Assembly (NCBI GenBank): GCA_949296525.1
Contig: CASFOP010000001.1
Coordinates: forward strand, 1 to 64,000
DNA from: an uncultured bacterium
Lineage (GTDB): Bacteria > Elusimicrobiota > Elusimicrobia > Elusimicrobiales > Elusimicrobiaceae
DNA length: 64,000 nucleotides
Direction of reading: 5' to 3'
Within the stretch, counting starts at the first letter, position 1. Every line of letters begins with the position of its first letter. Positions 8,985-16,708 of this stretch are shown here, one piece after another. The position numbers and the translations under genes are program-made. Under the pieces are notes generated by a model, which was given only the letters and a program-made list of their open reading frames with translations, searched no databases and had not been told where the DNA came from.

Positions 8985-9010
8985 ATAAGTACGAAAGAAT
9001 TTGAGTCGTT

Positions 9011-9086
9011 GGAGTCGTGGTGTAGCCTGGTCTAACACGCTGCCCTGTCAAGGCAGAGACCGCGGGTTCGAATCCCGTCGACTCCG
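9011..9086 (+). tRNA. tRNA-Asp (anticodon GTC)
   Basis: The 76-nt cloverleaf is readable by eye: acceptor GGAGTCG/CGACTCC, D-arm, anticodon stem CTGCC/GGCAG with loop CTGTCAA (anticodon GTC), and T-arm GCGGG-TTCGAAT-CCCGT. The discriminator base is G. CCA is not encoded. The AT-rich segment begins just behind this gene. Confidence 0.96.
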
Positions 9087-9112
9087 TATTTTAGTTTTGA
9101 ATAATTAGTATA

Positions 9113-9149
9113 AATCCCCGTTAGGTTACGCGCCCGACGGGGATTTTTT
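9113..9149 (+). terminator. Rho-independent terminator of tRNA-Asp
   Basis: The 9-bp stem AATCCCCGT/ACGGGGATT has a 15-base loop and is followed by a run of T residues. Confidence 0.8.
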
Positions 9150-9160
9150 CAACACAATGC

Positions 9161-9189
9161 CTGACAGTCCTAATATGATGTGCTATAAT
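9161..9189 (+). promoter_or_regulatory. Promoter of the TPR gene
   Basis: CTGACA (9161-9166) and an extended -10 TGC-TATAAT (hexamer 9184-9189) are 17 bases apart. They are followed by a leader of about 30 bases with a good AGGAAGG ribosome site. Confidence 0.7.
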
Positions 9190-9225
9190 GATGAAAAAGT
9201 ACGTTACTTATAGGAAGGTTAGAAC

Positions 9226-10122
9226 ATGACAGTAGAAGAATATATAAAAAAAATTGAAGATTTGAAAACCGCAAAAAATGTAGGACAAGCTATATCTGTA
9301 TGTGAGGAAGCCTTGGGCAAATTCCCAGGAGAAGCCAAGCTGTATTACATAAAAGCGAACCTCTTATTGAATCAAGATAGTCCTTTTGACGGTGAATTAT
9401 TTTCTAACCTACTCAAAAAAGCCACCGATTTGGCTCCCAATTGGGCAGAACCCCATAAATTATGGGCTTATGTTACCGAACAATTAGGCCATCCGGATAT
9501 GGCTCTTAAAGGATATGAACGGGCGTTAGCTATTGACCCGCAAGACGCGGATACTTGGTGGAAATCAGCAGAAGTAAAACAACTACTATCTGATTTTACC
9601 GGTTCCATAGAAGACGCTACTCATGCTATTGAAATATCCAAGGAAAATGCTCGGGAGGTTTATTATGCCCAACGCGGAGCTTCAAAACGTGCATTAAAAG
9701 ATTACGAAGGGGCTTTGGCAGATTATCAAAAAGCCGTAGAACTTAACCCCAATTATGGCGGTGGATTTTTGGATATGGCACAAATCAAATTTGCACAACA
9801 AGATTGGCAAGGAGCTATTGATATGGTTTCTCAAACTATAAAATTGTTCCCCCAACATGCCCCAGCCTATGGAATGAGGGGAGAAGCGAAAATACAACTA
9901 AACGATTTAAAAGGAGCATTACAAGATTTTCAGCAAGCGCTATTTTTGGATCCAAAAGACGAACGGCCTCTTCCTAGAATTGCTGAACTACAAAACCAGT
10001 TGTTAGCCAAAATACCGAAAGGGACCCAAGCATTACATGTTACCTTGAAAACAGGTCACAAAGCTATGCATATACCTTTGGACGGAGAAATAATTACGTT
10101 CATAGAGTTGCCGCAAGCATAG
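9226..10122 (+). CDS. Cytoplasmic TPR-repeat protein, role unknown
   Basis: 298 aa without signal peptide or membrane span. About six tetratricopeptide units fill residues 15-255 (for example LGHPDMALKGYERALAIDP and KDYEGALADYQKAVELNP). A C-terminal tail of about 40 residues without TPR pattern looks like a small beta-type domain. TPR arrays are protein-interaction scaffolds, and nothing in the neighbourhood shows the partner. Codon use is clearly more AT-rich than in murB upstream. A strong AGGAAGG site precedes the ATG and a terminator follows. Confidence 0.8.
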   Translation: MTVEEYIKKIEDLKTAKNVGQAISVCEEALGKFPGEAKLYYIKANLLLNQDSPFDGELFSNLLKKATDLAPNWAEPHKLWAYVTEQLGHPDMALKGYERALAIDPQDADTWWKSAEVKQLLSDFTGSIEDATHAIEISKENAREVYYAQRGASKRALKDYEGALADYQKAVELNPNYGGGFLDMAQIKFAQQDWQGAIDMVSQTIKLFPQHAPAYGMRGEAKIQLNDLKGALQDFQQALFLDPKDERPLPRIAELQNQLLAKIPKGTQALHVTLKTGHKAMHIPLDGEIITFIELPQA

Positions 10123-10156
10123 TGCTAGCAAAACTAAAAGGACCGTATTCATTTAG

Positions 10157-10177
10157 AACCCCGCCTTGGCGGGGTTT
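10157..10177 (+). terminator. Rho-independent terminator
   Basis: AACCCCGCC, loop TT, GGCGGGGTT, then T. It ends the TPR transcript. Confidence 0.8.
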
Positions 10178-10223
10178 CATATTTATAGCATGTTGTATAT
10201 ATAAGTTGGTGTACCGTCTCTTT

Positions 10224-10728
10224 ATGAAAACGATTATCCGCCAAATCCTTGCCTGCATTCAAAACGTCTGTGCCCCGCGCCCGCCGTTTTTGGCGTTTTG
10301 CCAAAGCGGGGACAGTTATATTACCCTGCCGGACGGGGAAAGGCCCTGTTTATACGTTATTTTACGCGGGAAAAAGCCCACCAGCTGGGCATTGACGTCA
10401 GCTTCGCCGTATGCGATGAAAGCGGCCTGCTGCGTTATTTCCAGCGCTTCGGGCAGGCTTTGGTGTTAAGTGTAACATTGGTGCCTGGCAAAGCCTATAC
10501 ATCCGCCGTCACGCAAAGCAAAACCAAAGACGTGGCCCAATGGGCCAAAGAGGGCGGTTCTTTGATGGCCATTGAGTCCAACAACCCCGCATTACGTTGG
10601 TGGCCGGCGGATATCCGCTGTTTGTCAACGGGCAAATTGCCGGCGGCATCAGCGTAGGCGGCGGTACGGAAGCACAGGACTGTGAAATTGCGGAATATGT
10701 TTTATCCGTCTTTGAAAAAGCGGATTGA
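10224..10728 (+). pseudogene. Frameshifted GlcG/HbpS-family (DUF336) gene
   Basis: Three reading frames each carry one part of a GlcG/HbpS-like heme-binding-type protein. Frame one starts at ATG 10224. The next frame, from about 10350, reads EKAHQLGIDVSFAVCDESG and later VPGKAYTSAVTQSKTKDVAQ. After about 10590 a third frame gives VAGGYPLFVNGQIAGGISV, then GGGTEAQDCEIAE, and stops at 10728. This order matches the family (D..G.L, GKAYTA, GG.P...G...G..GVSGG). At least two frameshifts split the gene, so no full-length product is expected. The order of the fragments is seen directly. The family name rests on motif recall. Confidence 0.72.
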
Positions 10729-10828
10729 TTTCCTCTTCAATTCCGCAACACAACCGGATCAAGCTGGAGCCGATTTCAAGGATGGCTTTGGAATATTTAT
10801 CCATATTTTGATCAGTCTATTTTAGTTC

Positions 10829-10867
10829 AAAAAAAGCCAAGCGGAGAAATCTTTTCACGCTTGGCTT
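10829..10867 (-). terminator. Rho-independent terminator of the 40-aa gene
   Basis: The perfect 10-bp stem AAGCCAAGCG/CGCTTGGCTT (14-base loop) is followed on the minus strand by seven T residues. It overlaps the stop codon of the small gene at 10866. Confidence 0.85.
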
Positions 10868-10988
10868 ATTCACACCATAATAGATAGTTGATAACCAGGT
10901 TTAGCCCGATGGCACTATTGGCCGACTTTCCATTTCTGGCCCATTTCAGGCGTAATTCCTGAGCAATTAATTGTATGTCATTCTGCAT
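10866..10988 (-). CDS. Small protein of 40 aa, unknown
   Basis: An open frame from ATG 10988 to TAA 10866 encodes 40 residues starting MQNDIQLIAQEL and ending INYLLWCE. Support for a real gene: a GAGGA ribosome site just before the ATG, a possible -10 (GATAAT) about 17 bases upstream of the ATG, and a perfect terminator starting at the stop codon. The first half is predicted helical and basic. The second half is mildly hydrophobic. There is no known family that I can name. It could be a small regulator or the remnant of a longer gene. It sits between the pseudogene and the lipid cluster. Confidence 0.5.
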   Translation of the reverse strand: MQNDIQLIAQELRLKWARNGKSANSAIGLNLVINYLLWCE

Positions 10989-11083
10989 ATTTCCTCTTAT
11001 GCACATTATCGCTTATCACCACCCATAAGTTAAGTTAAATTTTAGAAACAAAAACCCTCCTCCGTAACACTTACAAATGTCCC

Positions 11084-11818
11084 TCACAAAAAATATACTA
11101 TCACTGGTAGCACATATAACAAGCTATCTATCCGATCTAATAGGCCTCCATGACCGGGAAGAAAAGCGCCAAAATCTTTAATGGTACATTGCCGCTTAAA
11201 GAAAGACACTGTAATGTCTCCCAAAAACCCTAAACAGCCAATGATGAGCCCCACAATTAAAGCACATATTCTATCTATTTCTACAAAATAAGGAGCTGTC
11301 CAACAGGCAAGTAACCCGCTCGTAATAACGCCGCCCCAAAAACCCACCCATGTTTTTGTAGGACTAATACGCGGAACGATTAATTTTTTACCTAAACTTT
11401 TACCCCATAAATATTGAAAAATATCATTGAGCTGGGTTACGACCACCACCAAGAAAAAAACCGACAAATTGGATTCGTAAAGGTAAAATGCTGAAATTAA
11501 ACTTAATAGGACCAGGCCAGAAAGCCCTCCGGCCAACGTAACTATTTTGACAGATTTTGTGGGGAAGGAAAAAAATGTTTTCCAGATTTCCCGCAAAGCC
11601 AACAGGCCAAGTAAAAATAATAAAGCAGCAGCATAATAAGCAGGCAAAAAGAAAACAGAACAGAACACTGTTAGAATATAAAACCATGTCTTAATGCGAA
11701 GTTGCACCTGTTTCAATTCGGGGGCAGGAAAGGCCTTTGCGGTCGCCCATGCCAGAAGGGCTGCCAAAACTAAAATGCCCCATAAAAATAAAAATCCACA
11801 GGCGATAGGAAGGTTCAT
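11084..11818 (-). CDS. ynbB: CdsA-type phosphatidate cytidylyltransferase (YnbB-like)
   Basis: Integral-membrane enzyme predicted to make CDP-diacylglycerol from phosphatidate and CTP. The 244-aa protein has about seven membrane helices and the full CdsA signature near the C-terminus: FFKRQCTIKDFGAFLPGHGG followed by LLDRIDS, plus ISPTKTWVGFWGG upstream. It is the last gene of the minus-strand cluster and overlaps the MFS gene by ATGA. In E. coli, ynbB encodes a CdsA-like protein beside ynbA, ynbC and ynbD, whose homologues all lie just upstream here. It is probably a dedicated second copy, with the housekeeping cdsA elsewhere. Confidence 0.9.
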   Translation of the reverse strand: MNLPIACGFLFLWGILVLAALLAWATAKAFPAPELKQVQLRIKTWFYILTVFCSVFFLPAYYAAALLFLLGLLALREIWKTFFSFPTKSVKIVTLAGGLSGLVLLSLISAFYLYESNLSVFFLVVVVTQLNDIFQYLWGKSLGKKLIVPRISPTKTWVGFWGGVITSGLLACWTAPYFVEIDRICALIVGLIIGCLGFLGDITVSFFKRQCTIKDFGAFLPGHGGLLDRIDSLLYVLPVIVYFL

Positions 11819-13098
11819 AACGGACTGTCCTGTGATCTTTGTTTATAGTACAAAACAAACACAACAATTAGATTAAGTATTACAAATATGCTAAGTATAC
11901 GCGGAATAGGTTGTCTCAAAAATAATAAACCCGAACAAAGCAGGCTTCCGGCTACCATAAACAAGGAATTCACGATATTGTTCGCCGCAATAATCCGCGC
12001 CCGTTGCTTAATCGGAGCAATAGTTTGTAACAAAGTGGTCAAGGGAACAATATATACTCCCCCACAAATAGAAAATGAAAACAGATCAAAAACGATTCGT
12101 TTACCTGCGCTGCTGTGCAAAAACACAGGCAAGGCATTAAAAACTAGTCCCGCATTACACCAAGTTATATAAGTTAAATCTGCCAAAAACAGAGTCGCCA
12201 GCAGCAAGCTAATTACACTATATTTGGAAGAGACTTTCCCTTTAAGCAAAATTTGGCTTAATAGAGAACCTACACCAATCCCACATGAAAACAAAACCAA
12301 AAAAAGTGTAAACATGGCATCATTCCCCCCCAAATAAGTTACTAATGCAGGCAATTGGGAGAGTAAAATGGTACCTACACCCCAAAACCAAGAAATCAAT
12401 AAAATACATTCCAAAATGCGATGATCATCTTTGGCAAAACGCATATTTCTGTAGGTACTACGGAAACAATTTTTATCAATTTGTATTGTTGGATTAGCCG
12501 GCTGTAATTTAGGGACACAAAGGCTGCATAACGCGGTAGCAACCCCCACAAGCAGTAATATGCCGTATAGCCAAATATAAGAGAAGGAAAAAATCATTCC
12601 TCCCACAATCGTTCCTCCTAAAATAGCTATATATACTGCGGCTTGCATCAGCCCATTTGCAAACAATAATTTATTAGAAGGTAAAATTTCGGACAAAATA
12701 CTGTATTTAACGGGACTTAACATGGCCCCGCCTGCTCCCATTCCCAGCAAGGCTATGAATAAAAATGGAAGAATACGCCATTTGAAACCCACACAAGCCA
12801 GCACCACAAAAAAGAACTGCCACAAACAGATCCCTTTGATTACCCGATTCTTAGCATATCTATCAGCCAACTCTCCAGCCAAAGTAGACACCAGAAAAGT
12901 TGGCAACATCAAAAGTCCCACAGCCAATGCCGCAAGGGTAGAACGCGTATTTGCCGCCAACGTCGTCATCTCAAACATCACAAACGAAGCTAAAGCGGTT
13001 CTAAGAAAATTATTATTAAATGTATCAAAAAACTGAGTCGCATTTACCCAGAAAAAAGCATGAGGAGCGGCAACAACAGAGGAAACGTTTTTGGACAT
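11815..13098 (-). CDS. MFS transporter, LplT-like (lysophospholipid flippase type)
   Basis: Twelve-helix major facilitator of about 427 aa. The N-terminal WVNATQFFDTFNNNFLRTAL resembles the LplT group, which moves lysophospholipids across the inner membrane for re-acylation. The assignment rests on this and on the lipid-gene context. I place the start at the second ATG (MSKNV, 13098). The ATG at 13110 falls inside the stem of the preceding terminator. The real start follows directly after the T-run, so expression probably depends on read-through. It overlaps ynbB by four bases. No acyltransferase partner (Aas type) is present in the cluster. Confidence 0.78.
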   Translation of the reverse strand: MSKNVSSVVAAPHAFFWVNATQFFDTFNNNFLRTALASFVMFEMTTLAANTRSTLAALAVGLLMLPTFLVSTLAGELADRYAKNRVIKGICLWQFFFVVLACVGFKWRILPFLFIALLGMGAGGAMLSPVKYSILSEILPSNKLLFANGLMQAAVYIAILGGTIVGGMIFSFSYIWLYGILLLVGVATALCSLCVPKLQPANPTIQIDKNCFRSTYRNMRFAKDDHRILECILLISWFWGVGTILLSQLPALVTYLGGNDAMFTLFLVLFSCGIGVGSLLSQILLKGKVSSKYSVISLLLATLFLADLTYITWCNAGLVFNALPVFLHSSAGKRIVFDLFSFSICGGVYIVPLTTLLQTIAPIKQRARIIAANNIVNSLFMVAGSLLCSGLLFLRQPIPRILSIFVILNLIVVFVLYYKQRSQDSPL

Positions 13099-13100
13099 AT

Positions 13101-13137
13101 AAAAAAACATCCTTGCAAGATTTTCTTTGCAAGGATG
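13101..13137 (-). terminator. Internal terminator/attenuator of the lipid cluster
   Basis: The 11-bp stem CATCCTTGCAA/TTGCAAGGATG (13108-13118 with 13127-13137) is followed on the minus strand by seven T residues. It lies between the small membrane-protein gene and the MFS gene, and its T-run ends three bases before the MFS start codon. Confidence 0.8.
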
Positions 13138-13149
13138 GCTATTGACAAA

Positions 13150-13617
13150 TTATCTCTTAATGCTTGCGGCCATCAAGGCGAAGCCCAACAGAGTCAACGC
13201 CCACTGAGTAAAGCACAGGGAAATCGCTTTAAAATAAATAGTACGTGTTCCTTCCCAGCGGCTTTCCAATGAACGATTCTTGCGGTGTGCTTTCCAAAAG
13301 TATTGAACCGTATTATCAAAAACTTGGTCATTTCGGGGATTGGCATATAGCACTTCAAACAATTTCCCTTCCACAAACAAATGAACGCTTAAAAACATCG
13401 TCCATAAGCCAATTACAGAGGCCAGGCCCAAAATAGCTGCTCCAATAATATCCATAGTCACTTCCGGGTTGAAAAAGAAATTAAAACCCATAATTGCAGT
13501 AGCATAAGCCACTAAGGATACAATCAGCAACTGAGGCGTAACACTCAAAAAGGCAAGCACTACTTTACCAGCCACAGCACTTTCCATTTCCTGTTTATTT
13601 AGTGTTTTTTCTGGCAT
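13150..13617 (-). CDS. Small membrane protein in lipid cluster, unknown
   Basis: 155 aa with three hydrophobic segments (about 20-45, 55-80 and 130-152) and a basic hydrophilic loop rich in Lys/Arg/Asn between the last two. No family recognised. A GAGGAG site precedes the ATG. It lies 23 bases behind the PAP2/phosphatase gene and is followed by the internal terminator. The context suggests a role in the lipid pathway, perhaps as an accessory subunit. There is no direct evidence for a function. Confidence 0.7.
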   Translation of the reverse strand: MPEKTLNKQEMESAVAGKVVLAFLSVTPQLLIVSLVAYATAIMGFNFFFNPEVTMDIIGAAILGLASVIGLWTMFLSVHLFVEGKLFEVLYANPRNDQVFDNTVQYFWKAHRKNRSLESRWEGTRTIYFKAISLCFTQWALTLLGFALMAASIKR

Positions 13618-13640
13618 ATTATCTCCTCATTCAAAATTTT

Positions 13641-14948
13641 TTAGATTATATAATTTTGCTGCCACTGATGCAAATAATATAACTGCCGCACGCTTAATAC
13701 TGTCCGTGGACGTTTTTGGACGACAAATTGGACAGCTTGTTGGAGAGTGGTACAGTGTTTTGTGAATATTAAATACGCAATTACTACCGTAGCGCTGCGG
13801 GACAACCCTAACGCACAGCACACCAACACGGAACCTTTTTGTGACAAAACAATCAATTTTTCTACGGCTTGTTGGATTTGTTCGGGCGTTTGAGCCAACA
13901 AATCCAGGCGTGGGCAACAAATTCTCTCTGCGCATTGAATGGAAGAAGAGTCAAATTCCGCCGTCATATCCAATAATCCGTTCTGTTTAATTTGTTTATG
14001 GGAAGGCAAACTGCCCAAATAAATTCTGTCGGTAATTTTCACAGAACCGGGTAAACTATGCGTAAAATAGCATTTAGACAAAAATGCCCCTAAACGATAC
14101 GGCGCCAGCAATATATGTGCTGATAATGACAATTTGCCCCGTGTATCTTTTTGAAAAACAGCCGTCCCCCACAATGCGTAACCAAAGCCCACTATTAGCA
14201 GAGATAATGAAGGCCAAAAGAACCACAAACAAGCCCCTTTTTTACTCCAAGCCAGCACAGCGAATAGTCCGCTTCCCAACAAATAAAAAAAACTTAATTT
14301 TGCACGTTGATATGTCCAAACAGGAAGGGTCCTTTCAAAAGGTTGCAAGGGCAACAAATATGAAATCAGCACTCCTGTAAAAAATCCGAGCGGCACATCT
14401 ATAAAGTGATGCTGATAGCAAGTTAATACAGATATTCCGATAAGTACAAACCAAGCAGTTAACACCGCCCTTATTACACCGGAAGTATGTGCCCGAAAGC
14501 GCAACCACACCAGCCATGCTAAAGCAATATGCAAAGAGGGAGCCTGATTAAATGGCGTTGCCACCAAACCAGATCCGCCTATTAGCCAACGAAACAGTGG
14601 GTTAGATATACCTGGAATTTCCGATCTGCAGGCTAGTGGAAACAAGATAAAAAAAACACAACATATTAAAGATGCAAAAAACAAACGCTTGGCATGAACC
14701 GTCAGCTCCTTTTTAGAAGTGCAAATAAAAAAAGAAAGGCCGTAGAACAAATCCATGCTCCAATACGGAATGATTGTCCACGGCAAAAACGGAATATATT
14801 TTTCCCAAGGGTAGGATATACTGGGGACAAAAGGCAAAGAAGACGCGTATTGATTGGCAATACCATACGACCAAAAGAAAAACCCGGCCAAGAGTAATAG
14901 ATAAAAACTAGCTGATTTCCACAAAGGGAATTTTTGGGTCAATATCAT
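13641..14948 (-). CDS. ynbD: PAP2-type membrane phosphatase fused to dual-specificity phosphatase (YnbD-like)
   Basis: 435 aa. The N-terminal half is an integral-membrane PAP2_3-type domain with PSLH (137-140) and HHFID (180-184), the motifs of phosphatidate-phosphatase and inositol-phosphorylceramide-synthase relatives. Two further helices follow. Residues about 300-430 are a dual-specificity phosphatase domain with CX5R loop VCCALGLSRSA (Cys378, Arg384). The usual His before the catalytic Cys is Cys here. E. coli YnbD has the same fusion. The mitochondrial DSP PTPMT1 dephosphorylates phosphatidylglycerophosphate, so a lipid-phosphate substrate made by the neighbouring transferase is plausible. 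The start overlaps the ynbC-like stop (ATGA). Confidence 0.88.
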   Translation of the reverse strand: MILTQKFPLWKSASFYLLLLAGFFFWSYGIANQYASSLPFVPSISYPWEKYIPFLPWTIIPYWSMDLFYGLSFFICTSKKELTVHAKRLFFASLICCVFFILFPLACRSEIPGISNPLFRWLIGGSGLVATPFNQAPSLHIALAWLVWLRFRAHTSGVIRAVLTAWFVLIGISVLTCYQHHFIDVPLGFFTGVLISYLLPLQPFERTLPVWTYQRAKLSFFYLLGSGLFAVLAWSKKGACLWFFWPSLSLLIVGFGYALWGTAVFQKDTRGKLSLSAHILLAPYRLGAFLSKCYFTHSLPGSVKITDRIYLGSLPSHKQIKQNGLLDMTAEFDSSSIQCAERICCPRLDLLAQTPEQIQQAVEKLIVLSQKGSVLVCCALGLSRSATVVIAYLIFTKHCTTLQQAVQFVVQKRPRTVLSVRQLYYLHQWQQNYII

Positions 14949-16708
14949 TTTTTACGGGCAATTGATACGGAAAACATTCCGTTTTCATCAATTATCTCGC
15001 CTTCCTTAACGAACCCGGCTTTTTCTACCAAGAAATCCATCTCGCCCTGCGTACGCGCCCGCATTACCCACATTTTAGAAGGAGACTGCAAATCCCGCAA
15101 TGTACGGGCGATCAGTTCCAATTGTGGATGGTACGGTTGGGCCGTATAGACAAGCAGACCATCCTTTTCTAACGCTTTGGAAATTCCTTGCAGAGATTTT
15201 TCAATAGGTTCATTTTGCGGAAAAATTTCATAAAAACCGGAAACAACTGCCAAAGTAGGTGCAGGATGCATATTAGCTGTTTTTTCTACATCAAAGGCAT
15301 CTGCCTGTTCAAATTTGACCTTGTTCTGCAAATTGCGGCTGCGTATTAATTGCGTACCTTCTTTTACATTTTCCAGGCAATAATCACGCAACACCACAGA
15401 ATCAACCCCTTCGGTATTAGCAATGGCATCCAGCATATAACGCCCCTTCCCTGCCGCCACATCCAGGATGCGGACAGGCCTGTTTTCTTGTTTAAGCTGG
15501 GAAACAGCATGTTCTATCATTTTCTCTAAATTTATTTTACGTTGCCGAATACCTACCCAACCGGGGCTTTGCAAATAACATTTATCAAAGAATTTGCCAA
15601 TCAAGAGTTTGCCGGATGGCTTGTTTTGGTAAATATAATCCAATGTTCTACCGGAGTTATGTCCGGTTTGTTTGCCCAATTTCAATCCATCGGACAGTTG
15701 GCCAATTGTATTAAACGAATATTTACACAAATTGAACCAGGCTCCCTTTACGGAATACCAAGGCAAACTCCGCTTCAACGAGCGGTATTCGTCGGCCGTT
15801 GCGCCCCATACATCTTCGTGTGTATAATCATGCCAATGAGGTTCCCGGGCATAGAGTTGACTGATAAACCGACGCATTTTTTTAAAAACCAACTCGCGGT
15901 TTTGTTCGCCAAATGTATCGTGATAAAAACCTTTCATGACATGCTTTTCTTTTATATCAGAACCCAAATTTTGGTAGAACTGGTGTTGCGGCTTATGGTG
16001 TACAACCACATCACTTCCCGATATAAAAAGTTGTACCGGAATGCAAATGGCGCGGGCATCAGCCACAATGCGTTTTCCTAATGCGGCCAATTCTAAAAGC
16101 ATATGGCTGGCGATGGCTTTGGTAATTAACGGGTCTTCATTATACGATTTTCGCCGCGCCGGATCATGCGTTAAAAACTTAGCATTTACATAGGAGGAAA
16201 TATAAAAATGCCTTCCTAATACTTTTTGCCACAGTCGCATCCCTTCACAAGCAAACGGAACATATAATTTTATGCTTAACGCCGGCGAAGCCAAAATCAA
16301 ACCGCGGATTTTAGGCGCATAATCATGCACCCAGGCTGCCGCATATACCGCGCTAATGCTTTGGGCAATAATCAGAATATTTTGCTTATCTATGTGATAT
16401 TTAGCAGATATATAGGAAACAAAATCGTCAACATCCTGTACGCTGCGGGTTACGGAGGGGCTGTATCCACGAGGCCCTTCGGTACGTCCATGCCCGCGGG
16501 CATCAAAGGAAAACATAGGGACATCCGGCATATTCAGCTCATCCACAATATGCTGTAAACGAGCGCTGTGTTCGTGTCCTCGGTGTAATAGCACAAAGCA
16601 TTTGGAGGCATTATCTGCCGACTGATTGGCAGGCCAAAACCGATAGAAAATTTGTTTACCATCAGAAGCTATAAAAAAATTTTCTTGAGATGTGCGCGAT
16701 TCGTTCAT
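14945..16708 (-). CDS. ynbC: Alpha/beta hydrolase fused to SAM-dependent methyltransferase (YnbC-like)
   Basis: 587 aa in two parts. Residues about 1-300 form a monoacylglycerol-lipase-like hydrolase: FDARGHGRTEG, nucleophile elbow IAQSISA (a relaxed G-x-S-x-G), an Asp in SGSDVVVH and a His in GFYHDTFGE. Residues about 390-587 form a class I methyltransferase with motif I ILDVAAGKGRYML. A linker of about 90 residues rich in aromatics joins them. The arrangement matches E. coli YnbC. A lipase or lysophospholipase plus methylation of a lipid headgroup would fit the neighbours, but this is inference. Start and stop overlap the adjoining genes by ATGA, so the three are tightly coupled. Confidence 0.87.
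   Translation of the reverse strand: MNESRTSQENFFIASDGKQIFYRFWPANQSADNASKCFVLLHRGHEHSARLQHIVDELNMPDVPMFSFDARGHGRTEGPRGYSPSVTRSVQDVDDFVSYISAKYHIDKQNILIIAQSISAVYAAAWVHDYAPKIRGLILASPALSIKLYVPFACEGMRLWQKVLGRHFYISSYVNAKFLTHDPARRKSYNEDPLITKAIASHMLLELAALGKRIVADARAICIPVQLFISGSDVVVHHKPQHQFYQNLGSDIKEKHVMKGFYHDTFGEQNRELVFKKMRRFISQLYAREPHWHDYTHEDVWGATADEYRSLKRSLPWYSVKGAWFNLCKYSFNTIGQLSDGLKLGKQTGHNSGRTLDYIYQNKPSGKLLIGKFFDKCYLQSPGWVGIRQRKINLEKMIEHAVSQLKQENRPVRILDVAAGKGRYMLDAIANTEGVDSVVLRDYCLENVKEGTQLIRSRNLQNKVKFEQADAFDVEKTANMHPAPTLAVVSGFYEIFPQNEPIEKSLQGISKALEKDGLLVYTAQPYHPQLELIARTLRDLQSPSKMWVMRARTQGEMDFLVEKAGFVKEGEIIDENGMFSVSIARKK

Noticed and set aside
13099-13110. ATG at 13110 as MFS start
   Set aside because: It lies in the stem of the preceding terminator. 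The next ATG gives a normal family N-terminus.
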